Source: Paenibacillus baekrokdamisoli
GTDB lineage: Bacteria > Bacillota > Bacilli > Paenibacillales > Paenibacillaceae
Assembly (NCBI RefSeq): GCF_003945345.1
Contig: NZ_AP019308.1
Location: 310,001 to 374,000 of the forward strand
Length of the DNA: 64,000 nt
Reading direction: 5' to 3'
The translations under genes were made by a program, and so were the position numbers. The notes under the pieces were generated by a model. It had not been told where the DNA came from. It saw nothing but the letters and a program-made list of their open reading frames with translations, and made no database searches. Shown piece by piece: positions 1 through 9,770 of the stretch; position 1 is the first letter of the stretch, and each line of letters begins with the position of its first letter.

Positions 1-181
1 TGAAAATATAAAGGTATATGTAGGGAAATGTCGAATAGATCCCAGATCCGCATAAACTTAGTTCTTAGATCACAAAAGAATAATGAAAATGAGCACTACT
101 TAACTACTATTTTTACATATTCAAAGTCGCCATTTTTAAAATTGCGCCTGAATATTATTCGATTTTATGGAGGGCAATAAT

Positions 182-3100
182 GTGCGGAAAGAAATTAACA
201 AATCTATCGCTTTTTTTCTATTTTTATTTGTAATCGTTTTTAGTGTGAACCCAGGCATTGTATACGCCTTACCCGGCGGTAGCGGCACAGGGGATGGTAC
301 CTATGATTTCGCTGGATCTTTAGGGGCTACGGACAGTAATGGACCGGGATTTAGAACTTTGGGCAATAAGTGGGGGGTTAGTAATGCAGTAGCGCTTTCC
401 GGAACGCAACTCTATAGTACGAATTCGACTCTTGGAGGTTCCGTAACTACCATATTGAGAGCAGAAGGAGGCGCAGTAAACAAAACCTTTACTTTTAAAG
501 ACTTAGGAATTAGCGCTTATAATTCTACTCGTACTCTTGCTGTTTTTACTGTTGTTTTGAAAGATATAACGGATACACAGATTGGGACAGCAAAAACGTT
601 GTCTTCCAATTACGCCCTCACTACTTCAATTACACAAATGAGTACTATTCTAAATGGCGGCACTCCATACAATATTGATAACGTAGCTTCAATTACAATT
701 ACGGCGCAATATTTAACTTCAGCACAAACGGACTTAAATTTCGAAAATATCACTGTTGCCAATATTAGTGCTCTCGACATCACGGCGCCGACGTTGTCCG
801 GCGTCGGGACGAGCGTATTGACGCCGAACACGTTAGCAGCGACAAGTAACGAGAACGGCACGCTGTATTTGGTCTTGAAATCGGCAACGATCACGAACAA
901 AGCGAGCTTAGACGCGGAAGTTTCCAGCAGCCGAGGCACCAGCGTAGCGGCGACGGCCGCAAGCGCCGCGGCGATCCCGACCACGGGATTAACGGCTGGA
1001 ACCTATGTAGTCTATGCGGTCGATGCAGCAGGAAATGTCTCTACGAAATCAGTAGACGTAACCCTGACCAATCCGGACATCACCGCCCCAACGTTGTCGG
1101 GTGTAGGAACGAGCGTATTGACGCCGAACACGTTGGCAGCGACAAGCAATGAAAACGGCACGCTGTATTTGGTCCTGAAATCGGCAACGATCACGAACAA
1201 AGCGAGCTTAGACGCGGAAGTTTCCAGCAGCCGAGGCACCAGCGTAGCGGCGACGGCCGCAAGCGCCGCGGCGATCCCGACCACGGGATTAACGGCTGGA
1301 ACCTATGTAGTCTATGCGGTCGATGCAGCAGGAAACGTCTCTACGAAATCAGCAGACGTAACCCTGACCAATCCGGACATCACCGCCCCAACGTTGTCGG
1401 GTGTAGAAACGAGCGTCGTAACGCCAAACACGTTGGCAGCGACAAGCAATGAAAACGGCACGCTGTATTTGGTCTTGAAATCGGCAACGATCACGAACAA
1501 AGCGAGCTTAGATGCGGAAGTTTCCAGCAGCCGAGGCACCAGCGTCGCAGCGACAGCCGCAAGCGCCGCGGCGATCCCGACCACGGGATTAACGGCTGGA
1601 ACCTATGTAGTCTATGCGGTCGATGCGTCAGGTAACGTATCCGCGGCGACCGCGGACATAACCCTGACCAATCCGGACATCACCGCCCCAACTTTGTCGG
1701 GTGTAGGAACGAGCGTATTGACGCCGAACACGTTGGCAGCGACAAGCAATGAAAACGGCACGCTGTATTTGGTCCTGAAATCGGCAACGATCACGAACAA
1801 AGCGAGCTTAGACGCGGAAGTTTCCAGCAGCCGAGGCACCAGCGTAGCGGCGACGGCCGCAAGCGCCGCGGCGATCCCGACCACGGGATTAACGGCTGGA
1901 ACCTATGTAGTCTATGCGGTCGATGCAGCAGGAAACGTCTCTACGAAATCAGCAGACGTAACCCTGACCAATCCGGACATCACCGCCCCAACGTTGTCGG
2001 GTGTAGAAACGAGCGTCGTAACGCCAAACACGTTGGCAGCGACAAGCAATGAAAACGGCACGCTGTATTTGGTCTTGAAATCGGCAACGATCACGAACAA
2101 AGCGAGCTTAGATGCGGAAGTTTCCAGCAGCCGAGGCACCAGCGTCGCAGCGACAGCCGCAAGCGCCGCGGCGATCCCGACCACGGGATTAACGGCTGGA
2201 ACCTATGTAGTCTATGCGGTCGATGCGTCAGGTAACGTATCCGCGGCGACCGCGGACATAACCCTGACCAATCCGGACATCACCGCCCCAACTTTGTCGG
2301 GTGTAGAAACGAGCGTCGTAACGCCAAACACGTTGGCAGCGACAAGCAACGAGAACGGCACGCTGTATTTGGTCCTGAAATCGGCAACGATCACGAATCA
2401 AGCGAGCTTAGACGCGGAAGTTTCCGGCAGCCGAGGCACCAGCGTCGCAGCGACAGCCGCAAGCGCCGCGGCGATCCCGACCACGGGATTAACGGCTGGA
2501 ACCTATGTAGTCTATGCGGTCGATGCGTCAGGCAACGTATCCGCGGCGTCCGCGGACGTAACCCTGACCAATCCAGACATCACCGCCCCAACGTTGTCGG
2601 GTGTAGAAACGAGCGTCGTAACGCCAAACACGTTGGCAGCGACAAGTAACGAGAACGGCACGCTGTATTTGGTCTTGAAATCGGCAACGATCACGAATCA
2701 AGCGAGTTTAGATGCGGAAGTTTCCGGCAGCCGAGGCACCAGCGTCGCAGCGACAGCCGCAAGCGCCGCGGCGATCCCGACCACGGGATTAACGGCTGGA
2801 ACCTATGTAGTCTATGCGGTCGATGCGTCAGGCAACGTATCCGCGGCGACCGCGGACATAACCCTGACCAATCCGGACATCACCGCCCCAACTTTGTCGG
2901 GTGTAGAAACGAGCGTCGTAACGCCAAACACGTTGGCAGCGACAAGCAACGAGAACGGCACGCTGTATTTGGTCTTGAAATCGGCAACGATCACGAATCA
3001 AGCGAGTTTAGATGCGGAAGTTTCCGGCAGCCGAGGCACCAGCGTCGCAGCGACAGCCGCAAGCGCCGCGGCGATCCCGACCACGGGATTAACGGCTGGA

Positions 3101-4630
3101 ACCTATGTAGTCTATGCGGTCGATGCGTCAGGCAACGTATCCGCGGCGACCGCGGACGTAACCCTGACCAATCCAGACATCACCGCCCCAACGTTGTCGG
3201 GCGTGGGAACGAGCGTATTGACGCCGAACACGTTGGCAGCGACAAGCAATGAAAACGGCACGCTGTATTTGGTCTTGAAATCGGCAACGATCACGAACAA
3301 AGCGAGCTTAGACGCGGAAGTTTCCAGCAGCCGAGGCACCAGCGTAGCTGCGACGGCCGCAAGCGCCGCGGCGATCCCGACCACGGGATTAACGGCTGGA
3401 ACCTATGTAGTCTATGCGGTCGATGCAGCAGGAAACGTCTCTACGAAATCAGCAGACGTAACCCTGACCAATCCGGACATCACCGCCCCAACGTTGTCGG
3501 GTGTAGGAACGAACGTATTGACGCCGAACACGTTAGCGGCGACAAGCAACGAGAACGGCACGCTGTATTTGGTCTTGAAATCGGCAACGATCACGAACAA
3601 AGCGAGCTTAGACGCGGAAGTTTCCAGCAGCCGAGGCACCAGCGTAGCTGCGACGGCCGCAAGCGCCGCGGCGATCCCGACCACGGGATTAACGGCTGGA
3701 ACCTATGTAGTCTATGCGGTCGATGCAGCAGGAAACGTCTCTACGAAATCAGCAGACGTAACCCTGACCAATCCGGACATCACCGCCCCAACGTTGTCGG
3801 GTGTGGGAACGAGCGTATTGACGCCGAACACGTTGGCAGCGACAAGCAATGAAAACGGCACGCTGTATTTGGTCCTGAAATCGGCAACGATCACGAACAA
3901 AGCGAGTTTAGACGCAGAAGTTTCCAGCAGCCGAGGCACCAGCGTAGCTGCGACGGCCGCAAGCGCCGCGGAGATCCCGACCACGGGATTAACGGCTGGA
4001 ACCTATGTAGTCTATGCGGTCGATGCAGCAGGAAACGTCTCTACGAAATCAGCAGACGTAACCCTGACCAATCCGGACATCACCGCCCCAACGTTAATCT
4101 TAACCAGTGCAAGTGCAACGGCCAACTCCACGACAACATTAAACTTTGTTTCGGATGAGACAGGAACCTACTACTTCGTAGTCTATGCAGCGGCAGACGC
4201 AGCACCGAATGCCGCTACGATTGCAGCACAAGGGATTGCCATAGCCAAAGGAACAGGGGCAGCAGCTGCAGCAGCGAACATGGCAAGCGTAACAGGCTTG
4301 TCGGCATCCACGCACTATAAGGCATATGTCATCATTAAAGACGCGGCGGGTAATGCTTCGGGTGTAGCGACTATTTCCTTAACAACGACAGCAACGCCAA
4401 GTAACGGCAGTACTCCGCTACCAGACACCGAGACTGAAATACTCATCAATGGTAAGGCTGAGAAAGCAGGAACTACAACAACAACCCAAGTGAATGGCCA
4501 AACGGTAACGACAGTTGTGATCAATTCGAAAAAGCTGGAGGAGAAGATCGCATCGGAAGGTGAACATGCCGCGATTACGATTTCCGTGAATACAAAATCC
4601 GATGTCGTGACCGTAGAGTTTGATGGCTGA
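182..4630 (+). CDS. Repeat-rich secreted surface protein, N-terminal part (frameshifted from its SLH anchor)
   Basis: This is the exported part of a large cell-surface protein. GTG at 182 is chosen because GGAGGG at 169-174 lies 7 bases upstream; the ATG at 167 overlaps that site. A signal peptide (basic VRKEINK, hydrophobic core, VYA cleavage) is followed by about 170 residues of unique sequence. Then come eleven nearly identical 100-residue repeats (about residues 199-1298), each starting DITAPTLSGV and carrying GTYVVYAVDA.GN, typical of Ig-like bacterial surface domains. A divergent twelfth copy follows. The frame stops at TGA 4628-4630, directly before a downstream frame that continues the same protein and holds the SLH anchor. 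As sequenced, the product would be secreted but not attached to the wall. Ligand and function are unknown. Confidence 0.85.
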   Translation: MRKEINKSIAFFLFLFVIVFSVNPGIVYALPGGSGTGDGTYDFAGSLGATDSNGPGFRTLGNKWGVSNAVALSGTQLYSTNSTLGGSVTTILRAEGGAVNKTFTFKDLGISAYNSTRTLAVFTVVLKDITDTQIGTAKTLSSNYALTTSITQMSTILNGGTPYNIDNVASITITAQYLTSAQTDLNFENITVANISALDITAPTLSGVGTSVLTPNTLAATSNENGTLYLVLKSATITNKASLDAEVSSSRGTSVAATAASAAAIPTTGLTAGTYVVYAVDAAGNVSTKSVDVTLTNPDITAPTLSGVGTSVLTPNTLAATSNENGTLYLVLKSATITNKASLDAEVSSSRGTSVAATAASAAAIPTTGLTAGTYVVYAVDAAGNVSTKSADVTLTNPDITAPTLSGVETSVVTPNTLAATSNENGTLYLVLKSATITNKASLDAEVSSSRGTSVAATAASAAAIPTTGLTAGTYVVYAVDASGNVSAATADITLTNPDITAPTLSGVGTSVLTPNTLAATSNENGTLYLVLKSATITNKASLDAEVSSSRGTSVAATAASAAAIPTTGLTAGTYVVYAVDAAGNVSTKSADVTLTNPDITAPTLSGVETSVVTPNTLAATSNENGTLYLVLKSATITNKASLDAEVSSSRGTSVAATAASAAAIPTTGLTAGTYVVYAVDASGNVSAATADITLTNPDITAPTLSGVETSVVTPNTLAATSNENGTLYLVLKSATITNQASLDAEVSGSRGTSVAATAASAAAIPTTGLTAGTYVVYAVDASGNVSAASADVTLTNPDITAPTLSGVETSVVTPNTLAATSNENGTLYLVLKSATITNQASLDAEVSGSRGTSVAATAASAAAIPTTGLTAGTYVVYAVDASGNVSAATADITLTNPDITAPTLSGVETSVVTPNTLAATSNENGTLYLVLKSATITNQASLDAEVSGSRGTSVAATAASAAAIPTTGLTAGTYVVYAVDASGNVSAATADVTLTNPDITAPTLSGVGTSVLTPNTLAATSNENGTLYLVLKSATITNKASLDAEVSSSRGTSVAATAASAAAIPTTGLTAGTYVVYAVDAAGNVSTKSADVTLTNPDITAPTLSGVGTNVLTPNTLAATSNENGTLYLVLKSATITNKASLDAEVSSSRGTSVAATAASAAAIPTTGLTAGTYVVYAVDAAGNVSTKSADVTLTNPDITAPTLSGVGTSVLTPNTLAATSNENGTLYLVLKSATITNKASLDAEVSSSRGTSVAATAASAAEIPTTGLTAGTYVVYAVDAAGNVSTKSADVTLTNPDITAPTLILTSASATANSTTTLNFVSDETGTYYFVVYAAADAAPNAATIAAQGIAIAKGTGAAAAAANMASVTGLSASTHYKAYVIIKDAAGNASGVATISLTTTATPSNGSTPLPDTETEILINGKAEKAGTTTTTQVNGQTVTTVVINSKKLEEKIASEGEHAAITISVNTKSDVVTVEFDG
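776..4075 (+). repeat. Eleven tandem 300-bp repeats inside the surface protein gene
   Basis: Units of exactly 300 bp begin at 776, 1076, 1376 and so on to 3776. Two main subtypes alternate: one encodes GTSVLTPNT with STKSADV, the other ETSVVTPNT with SAATADI. Units 2-3 and units 4-5 are almost identical as 600-bp blocks (one difference noted, in the CCAAC(G/T)TT segment). Near identity at DNA level points to recent amplification by unequal recombination, so copy number may vary between strains. Confidence 0.95.
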
Positions 4631-4641
4631 TAGTTAAAAAC

Positions 4642-5679
4642 ATGGAACAAAGGCAGGCGGTCATTGCCATCAAAGCGGAGAATGCGACCTATACTTTGCC
4701 TGTACGGCAGATCAACATTGGTTCTATATTGAATCAACTCGGCAAGAGCCTGTTGCCTCAAGATATAAAAATACAGATCGAAATTTCTAAACCGACCGCG
4801 GACACAATGAAGCTCGTGGAAAACTCGGCAGTCAGAGGGGGGTTCACCCTTGTCGTCCCGCCACTGAACTTTACGGTAAAAGCCAAATACGGGGATACGA
4901 CTATTGAAGTAACCAAGTTCAGCGCCTATGTGGAAAAAACGATTGCAATTCCTGTTGGTGTAGACCCTAACAAGATCACGACCGGGATTGTTATTGAGCC
5001 GGACGGAACTGTTCGTCATGTGCCGACCAAGGTTGTTGTCATCGATGGCAAGTATTATGCTAAAGTGAACAGCTTAACGAACAGTACGTATGCCATCGTA
5101 TGGCATCCCAAAGAGTTCAAAGATGTGGCGCAGCACTGGGCGAAAAATGCGGTCAACGACATGGGCTCGCGGATGGTCATCGGCGGAATCGGAAATGAAC
5201 TGTACAATCCCGATCAAGATATTACTCGCGCAGAGTTTGTAGCGATTATCGTTCGGGGATTGGGGCTAAAGCTGGAAAACGGTACAAGTCCATTTAAAGA
5301 TATTACGTCGACTGACTGGTATAGTAGAGCGATCCAGACCGCTTACGCATACAAATTAATCAGCGGATTGGAAGATGGTAGCTTCCACCCAGGGGACAAG
5401 ATCACTCGAGAACAAGCGATGACGATAATCTCGAAAGCGATGAAAATAACCGGTCTCGAAGTGAGCCGAGATGATATCAAGGTATCGGGAGAATTGCTAA
5501 GTCCCTTCGCAGATGCGAGCAACGTCTCCAAGTGGGCGGAGAGCAGTATTGTCGACTGCTTGCAAGCAGAAATCATTGCCGGGAGAAGCAGCACGCAACT
5601 TTCGCCAAAAGCGTACATTTCCAGAGCTGAGGTCGCAACTCTCGTGCAGAAATTGCTGCAAAAGTCAGGACTCATTTAA
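4642..5679 (+). CDS. C-terminal part of the same surface protein with three SLH domains (displaced by frameshift)
   Basis: The 345-residue frame has no signal peptide and no ribosome site of its own. It ends in three S-layer homology domains (first near FKDVAQHWAKNAV, then FKDITSTDWYSRAI and FADASNVSKWAESSI), which in the family bind pyruvylated secondary cell-wall polymers. The 150 residues before them resemble the linker found between Ig-like repeats and SLH domains in Paenibacillus surface proteins. Read upstream from 4642, this frame is open through CTG ATA GTT AAA AAC (4627-4641), so one extra base near 4627 would fuse it to the upstream frame. The ATG at 4642 is therefore probably internal. 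A real mutation, a sequencing error or phase variation could explain it. Confidence 0.8.
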   Translation: MEQRQAVIAIKAENATYTLPVRQINIGSILNQLGKSLLPQDIKIQIEISKPTADTMKLVENSAVRGGFTLVVPPLNFTVKAKYGDTTIEVTKFSAYVEKTIAIPVGVDPNKITTGIVIEPDGTVRHVPTKVVVIDGKYYAKVNSLTNSTYAIVWHPKEFKDVAQHWAKNAVNDMGSRMVIGGIGNELYNPDQDITRAEFVAIIVRGLGLKLENGTSPFKDITSTDWYSRAIQTAYAYKLISGLEDGSFHPGDKITREQAMTIISKAMKITGLEVSRDDIKVSGELLSPFADASNVSKWAESSIVDCLQAEIIAGRSSTQLSPKAYISRAEVATLVQKLLQKSGLI

Positions 5680-5699
5680 AACAAAGGTAAGAATTTCAG

Positions 5700-5737
5700 G
5701 TTATCTCTCAGGTCAAACTAATCGCGTGAGAGATAAC
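5700..5737 (+). terminator. Hairpin after the SLH gene, possible terminator
   Basis: An 11-bp perfect stem, GTTATCTCTCA (5700-5710) and TGAGAGATAAC (5727-5737), sits 20 bases after the SLH stop codon. There is no clear T tract, so termination is only likely. Confidence 0.4.
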
Positions 5738-5869
5738 ACTTCTTCCTACTGACTGTTGCTACACGCGAATCTGATAAGTGGCTCAAGCAAGGTGAACAAA
5801 TCTATCATACAGCGATTAAAGTATCTCAAAGCGCAACTGAATATTCTTTTTTAGGTGTGTAATATCCCT
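5738..5869 (+). other. Gene-poor stretch with a possible C-terminal gene remnant
   Basis: A frame open after the stop at 5737-5739 runs to TAA 5860-5862 (about 40 codons, including ESDKWLKQGEQIYHTAI). It has no start or ribosome site, so it may be the decayed end of a lost gene, or chance. No other gene is visible here. Confidence 0.2.
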
Positions 5870-5932
<63 letters not shown>

Positions 5933-5996
5933 ATACCTTAAACATAACGGCAGAGATGTCGTTTTTTTTGGAAATAATTGAAGGAGGGAATGTTAA

Positions 5997-6507
5997 ATGG
6001 TTCTAGATGAATTGTTGAAAAGAAAAGATCTAAAGCCAAAAGAAAAAAACAGAAGTTATGGCAGATGCAATTATAAGCGGTGAACTAGCTATTATTGACA
6101 TTATTAATGTAGCTTCTACCGCTAAAGACCCGGCAAAGGCGACTTGCATGGAGGCGTTCGAATATGCTACAAATAAAAAACCAGTGATTGCAAATATGGA
6201 GCTTTTCAGGTTCGCGCAAAATAATCTGTGTGCTAAAGCAACACGTCTAAAATGGGAGTCTGCTAAAGTAGTTGGCAATATTGCTCATCTTTATTCTGAA
6301 CACCTAGAAGAGACGATTGCTAGTTTATTAGAAAATACAAAAAACGACGGCACTGTGGTTCGCTGGAGCGCAGCCTATGCTCTTACCCAAATATTCCATC
6401 TACCCAATTATTCGAACGATGATTTTCGTACCACTCTTCAGGATATTTGTGAATTCGAGGAAAAAAACAGCATCAAGAAAATATACTTAAAAGTATTAAA
6501 GAGGTAA
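5997..6507 (+). pseudogene. Small HEAT-repeat-like protein gene, frameshifted in a poly-A tract
   Basis: A strong ribosome site (AGGAGG near 5981-5986) precedes ATG 5997, which encodes MVLDELLKRKDLKPKEK and then runs out of frame. The rest of the protein (TEVMADAIISGELAI to the stop at 6507) is in the frame that reads ATG 6058. The switch lies in a run of seven A at 6043-6049; removing one A gives a continuous protein of about 169 residues. The fused sequence looks like short HEAT-repeat proteins of Paenibacillus/Bacillus with helical pairs such as KWESAKVVGNIAHL and VVRWSAAYAL. Function is unknown; this fold usually binds proteins. A sequencing error, slippage-based phase variation or real decay are all possible. 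ATG 6058 has no ribosome site, so 6058-6507 alone is unlikely to be expressed well. Confidence 0.65.
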
Positions 6508-6562
6508 ATGAGTTATCACAGACGGAATTTGAACCCCAATTATTACCAGATTAGATTATCTT

Positions 6563-6635
6563 GGGGTCTTAGCTCAGCAGGGAGAGCGCTTCGCTGGTAG
6601 CGAAGAGGCCAGGGGTTCGTCCCGCGCGGACGGAC
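6563..6635 (+). pseudogene. tRNA-Thr(GGT)-like relic with damaged T arm
   Basis: The segment starts GGGGTCTTA, has a good D arm (GCTC...GAGC, 6572-6587) and anticodon arm CTTCG-CTGGTAG-CGAAG (anticodon GGT, Thr), then AGGCC. The T arm has lost bases (GGGTTCGTCCC), and the acceptor strands pair over only about four bases. No CCA follows. It is probably a non-functional relic. Confidence 0.6.
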
Positions 6636-6736
6636 CGAATGAATAACATCGAAGAATAAAATCGAGTGGAAGAGCACGGCGTCTGAATCTACCTATGGGG
6701 TCTACATCGGCGATCGGACTTCATTAGCAAACAAGA

Positions 6737-6771
6737 AACGACCCCGAGCTTATGAAAAGTTCGGAGTCGTT
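6737..6771 (-). terminator. Terminator of fda
   Basis: A 15-bp stem with two G-T pairs joins AACGACCCCGAGCTT and AAGTTCGGAGTCGTT around ATGAA. It lies just past the 3' end of fda, with a T-rich stretch after it on the minus strand. Confidence 0.7.
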
Positions 6772-6787
6772 ATTTCATTTGTTGGAT

Positions 6788-7675
6788 TTATTTGATGGAG
6801 GCTTCATAAATGTCCTGAATGGATTTGGATATCATCGCGTTGAATTCATCGTCTGTCTGCCCGGCGGTTAGTCCCTCCGACAAGGCACGTGAGAAACTTG
6901 CGATCAATCCATGATTATGTGCCAGCTTTTCATTTGCTTCCGCTTGCGTGTAACCGCCTGACAAAGCCACAACCCGTACAACATGTGGATCCTCCATTAA
7001 ATCGCTGTAGAAATTGTCTTTCGTCGGTATGGCGAGTTTAAGCATGACTTTTACGTCTTTGCCGAGGGAGGATAATTGATCGAAAAGTTCATCTTTTAAT
7101 AGTTTTTCCGATGCTTCCTTATCCGCGCTGTGGATATCAACTTCCGGTTCGATAATTGGAACCAGCCCCATCTGAGCGATTTGGTTACCGATAGCAAACT
7201 GTTGTTCAACGACTTTTTTGATTCCGGCAGGATTGGCTTCCTTAATAACCGAGCGCATTTTCGTCCCGAAGATGTTTCGTTGGGCTGCTCGCTTCAGAAG
7301 GTCGTCTAAACCTGAAATGGGCTTCATGAGCTGAACCCCGTGTTCAAGGTCGGCGAGCCCTTTATCGACTTTTAGAAAAGGCACGATGCCTTTCTTCTCC
7401 CAGAGATAATCAGCGGTAAATTGCCCGTCAATGGAACGATCCATCGTGTTCTCAAATAAGATCGCGCCCAAAATGTACTGGGAATCAAACGCGGAACTCT
7501 TAATAATACGCGTTCTCATCTCGTGCACCATTGCATACATCTCTTCTTCATTGGAATAGCTGTTTTCCTTAATGCCATACTGCAGCAGAGCCTTAGGAGT
7601 ACTTCCGCCGCTTTGATCCAAGGCCGCAATAAAGCCCTTTCCCGTACGGATTCGATCCAATTGCTTTGTATTCAT
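6788..7675 (-). CDS. fda: Class I fructose-bisphosphate aldolase
   Basis: The enzyme cleaves fructose-1,6-bisphosphate to dihydroxyacetone phosphate and glyceraldehyde-3-phosphate through a Schiff base, in cytoplasmic glycolysis and gluconeogenesis. The 295 residues match the metal-independent bacterial class I family (Staphylococcus FdaB type), usually about 296 residues. Recognisable segments are [17 protein letters not shown] near residue 14, FLKVDKG near 100, EPEVDIH near 177 and [10 protein letters not shown] near 210; Lys213 in the last is the probable Schiff-base lysine. ATG 7675 is preceded on the minus strand by a GGGAAGG ribosome site. The gene stands alone, with its own terminator at 6737-6771. 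Confidence 0.93.
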   Translation of the reverse strand: MNTKQLDRIRTGKGFIAALDQSGGSTPKALLQYGIKENSYSNEEEMYAMVHEMRTRIIKSSAFDSQYILGAILFENTMDRSIDGQFTADYLWEKKGIVPFLKVDKGLADLEHGVQLMKPISGLDDLLKRAAQRNIFGTKMRSVIKEANPAGIKKVVEQQFAIGNQIAQMGLVPIIEPEVDIHSADKEASEKLLKDELFDQLSSLGKDVKVMLKLAIPTKDNFYSDLMEDPHVVRVVALSGGYTQAEANEKLAHNHGLIASFSRALSEGLTAGQTDDEFNAMISKSIQDIYEASIK

Positions 7676-7999
7676 GGATGTTTCACCTTCCCTTTCGTGA
7701 ACTGATTGGCGTTTTATGTCTTATTAAGTATAGCACTTCTACTTGCAGGAATACATTCTAGGCACGCATGAGAAGCAGGAATGAAAGGGTCGGAACGCAG
7801 TCGATAGGGATAATACGGATTATAGTTGAAAGCTTGAAGGTTCATCCTTCAGGCTTTTTTTTGTCTGCACATGAGCGTATTTGGCTTCTCGCAACATTGC
7901 TTTGGAAAATCCCGTCGAGTAGATGTAAGGCTGAAATTATTCCAAATATAGCAGGGCCGGATCGGATAAAGAATCTTTTGTGGAAAGGATCGTGAAGAT
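7676..7999. other. Intergenic region between divergent fda and lipoprotein genes
   Basis: It carries the fda promoter side (a TATACT -10-like hexamer near 7727-7732 on the minus strand, with no good -35) and a plus-strand terminator at 7830-7862 that follows no gene. I see no coding region here. Confidence 0.4.
7830..7862 (+). terminator. Orphan intrinsic terminator upstream of the lipoprotein gene
   Basis: Stem AAGCTTGAAGG / CCTTCAGGCTT with loop TTCAT is followed by eight T. No plus-strand gene precedes it, so it may end a small RNA or act as a leader attenuator for the gene at 8000. Confidence 0.75.
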
Positions 8000-9214
8000 A
8001 TGAAACGAAGACAACCGACTAGAGCAGGTAGTCTCATATGCATTTTACTTGTTTTTATAATGGGAGCGGGAGGCTGTTCGAGAACCTCCTCGGCTGTAAA
8101 TTCTGTAACCATTAAAGACATGCAGGAACCACCGGGTTTAACGGGTTTGGTCGATAATCAGAAGGTTTCGTTCATTCTAGGCTCTTATCAATGGCATAAT
8201 TCGATTGCAGATGCGCCTGACCCTTCGAGCTTGGTAAGGGATCAAGCTGCTGCAGCTGTAGTTCCGCCAAACAAGGAAATGTCGCTAACATTTGCTAGCA
8301 AGGAACAACCAGAGCAGATACTGGCTATGAATTGGGAAGAGGGGCAGATCCCGATTGCGGTAAACGGGAATAAAATCATTTTGCCATCGAAGCCTGGGAG
8401 GTATGTAATTTCCATAAGTGGGAAGTGGTCGGATGATCGTGGATCTTATGCCGCAGCTATTGAAATAAGAGAACCGGAGCAAACAGGTTTAGAAGCTTCG
8501 GGTGACTTACAAATACCTGCGATCAAGCTGCCTGAAGCAACCAATGCTGCAGCCGATATGATTGGATTGATTGTATATAATGATCAAATTTACACGCAGA
8601 CGGCCACAAAAATGGATAGCGCACATGCTAAGGAAGTACGAGGGGAGAAGCTAGGGACTACGAAGGCCAACATTGACGAATGGAGTAAGCAGGATGAATT
8701 CTCCACCCAATTTGCTTCGTCCATAGGGGTCACGGATGTGTATATGGTGAAAGGATACGATAAGGATTTTCGAATCATGGCCTACTCTGAACAAGACGGT
8801 ATAGTATATTCAGAGTTATATGAATGTCTGAATGGTATAACGATACATGATGGTAAAGACATCTTTGGTCAGCTTAAGCTGAGCGGTCAAGTGACTGCCG
8901 CCAAAGTAAGAAGCTTCAGCGATTGGAATAATGGCGTTGATAGAAGTACACCTTTAGCGAAAGTAGAGCTAGTGGAATCTTTTGTAGAGGAGTTGAATAA
9001 TACGATCCCTCTCACAAGCAAAAGTGCGGGGCAGACGCTGGGAGATTATCAGAATGATGAGCAATTTAAGGAACTGACCCTTGAGCTCAAGGATGGTTCC
9101 CGAACGAGCTTGATATTAATTAAAACGGGATATATTCGATATGGATATACAGACGTATATTTCAAAATGGATAACGAGATATTCACGTCATTGTGGGAGC
9201 AAATATCAAATTAG
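8000..9214 (+). CDS. Lipoprotein of unknown function
   Basis: The 404-residue protein starts with a lipoprotein signal peptide: basic MKRRQPTR, a hydrophobic stretch and lipobox GAGGC near residue 26, so it is probably anchored to the outer face of the membrane. ATG 8000 follows GAAAGGATCGTGAAG. The mature part has no motif I recognise. Residues 45-155 look beta-rich, with a segment (SKPGRYVISISGKWSD.RGS) resembling the substrate-free beta-sandwich ends of Firmicutes lipoproteins; the C-terminal half is mixed. No cysteines follow the lipobox until a single one near residue 275. It is a single-gene unit behind an orphan terminator. Function is not inferred. Confidence 0.75.
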   Translation: MKRRQPTRAGSLICILLVFIMGAGGCSRTSSAVNSVTIKDMQEPPGLTGLVDNQKVSFILGSYQWHNSIADAPDPSSLVRDQAAAAVVPPNKEMSLTFASKEQPEQILAMNWEEGQIPIAVNGNKIILPSKPGRYVISISGKWSDDRGSYAAAIEIREPEQTGLEASGDLQIPAIKLPEATNAAADMIGLIVYNDQIYTQTATKMDSAHAKEVRGEKLGTTKANIDEWSKQDEFSTQFASSIGVTDVYMVKGYDKDFRIMAYSEQDGIVYSELYECLNGITIHDGKDIFGQLKLSGQVTAAKVRSFSDWNNGVDRSTPLAKVELVESFVEELNNTIPLTSKSAGQTLGDYQNDEQFKELTLELKDGSRTSLILIKTGYIRYGYTDVYFKMDNEIFTSLWEQISN

Positions 9215-9326
9215 GTCAGTTCGCTGCAGAATGACTCCGGGGAGAATATTTCTTTTCCGCATATCGCCAAAAAAGGATGTGTATAGTTAAGGTATGAAAT
9301 GATGTTAAAAGGGAGCTGGTTGTTTA

Positions 9327-9755
9327 ATGGCTGGAATTTTAAACGGATTATTTGGTAACTATTCGGAGCTCTCCATACAAGAACTATCACGTCAGTACAG
9401 TGCCTACCTCATGCCTAACGAGCAGATACAGACGGGTTTTAGATTAATTCGTGACACTTTCATTGTTACGGATAGCCGAATCGTATTGATCGATCATCAA
9501 GGTGTGACTGGGAAAAAGACAAGAGTTGCATCCATAGACCTGGACTCGATCTACGAAGTTACTATGGAAACGGCGGGTACTGGTTTTGATGATAGTGAAC
9601 TCACCATCCATTACATCACTTCGCCTTATTACAAAAGCAATGACGTAAAAACAAGGTCGTACAAATTTGAGTTCGGCAAAAAATTCAATCTCCAGCCATT
9701 TTACGTTGCGATACTTTCGATTGCCCACCAGAACCTTAAACGACTGAACGCTTAG
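9327..9755 (+). CDS. Bacterial PH domain protein
   Basis: This 142-residue cytosolic protein has the pattern of the bacterial pleckstrin-homology family bPH_1 (DUF1696 type): a short N-terminal helix, then beta strands FRLIRDTFIVTDSRIVLID and SIDLDSIYEVTMET, and a C-terminal helix (PFYVAILSIAHQNL). Such domains assemble in rings and are stress-linked in Bacillus; ligands are unknown. ATG 9327 follows GGGAGCTGGTTGTTTA. It has no signal or membrane segment and is followed by its own terminator. Confidence 0.8.
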   Translation: MAGILNGLFGNYSELSIQELSRQYSAYLMPNEQIQTGFRLIRDTFIVTDSRIVLIDHQGVTGKKTRVASIDLDSIYEVTMETAGTGFDDSELTIHYITSPYYKSNDVKTRSYKFEFGKKFNLQPFYVAILSIAHQNLKRLNA

Positions 9756-9770
9756 ACATGATGACAATCA

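Noticed and set aside
610..3984. A ladder of minus-strand open frames with period 300 bp inside the surface protein gene
   Set aside because: They repeat only because the sense repeats do, start at the same codon of each unit and have no ribosome sites.
4618..4645. Programmed -1 frameshift joining the two parts of the surface protein
   Set aside because: No slippery heptamer (X XXY YYZ) and no obvious stimulatory hairpin; a lost base is simpler.
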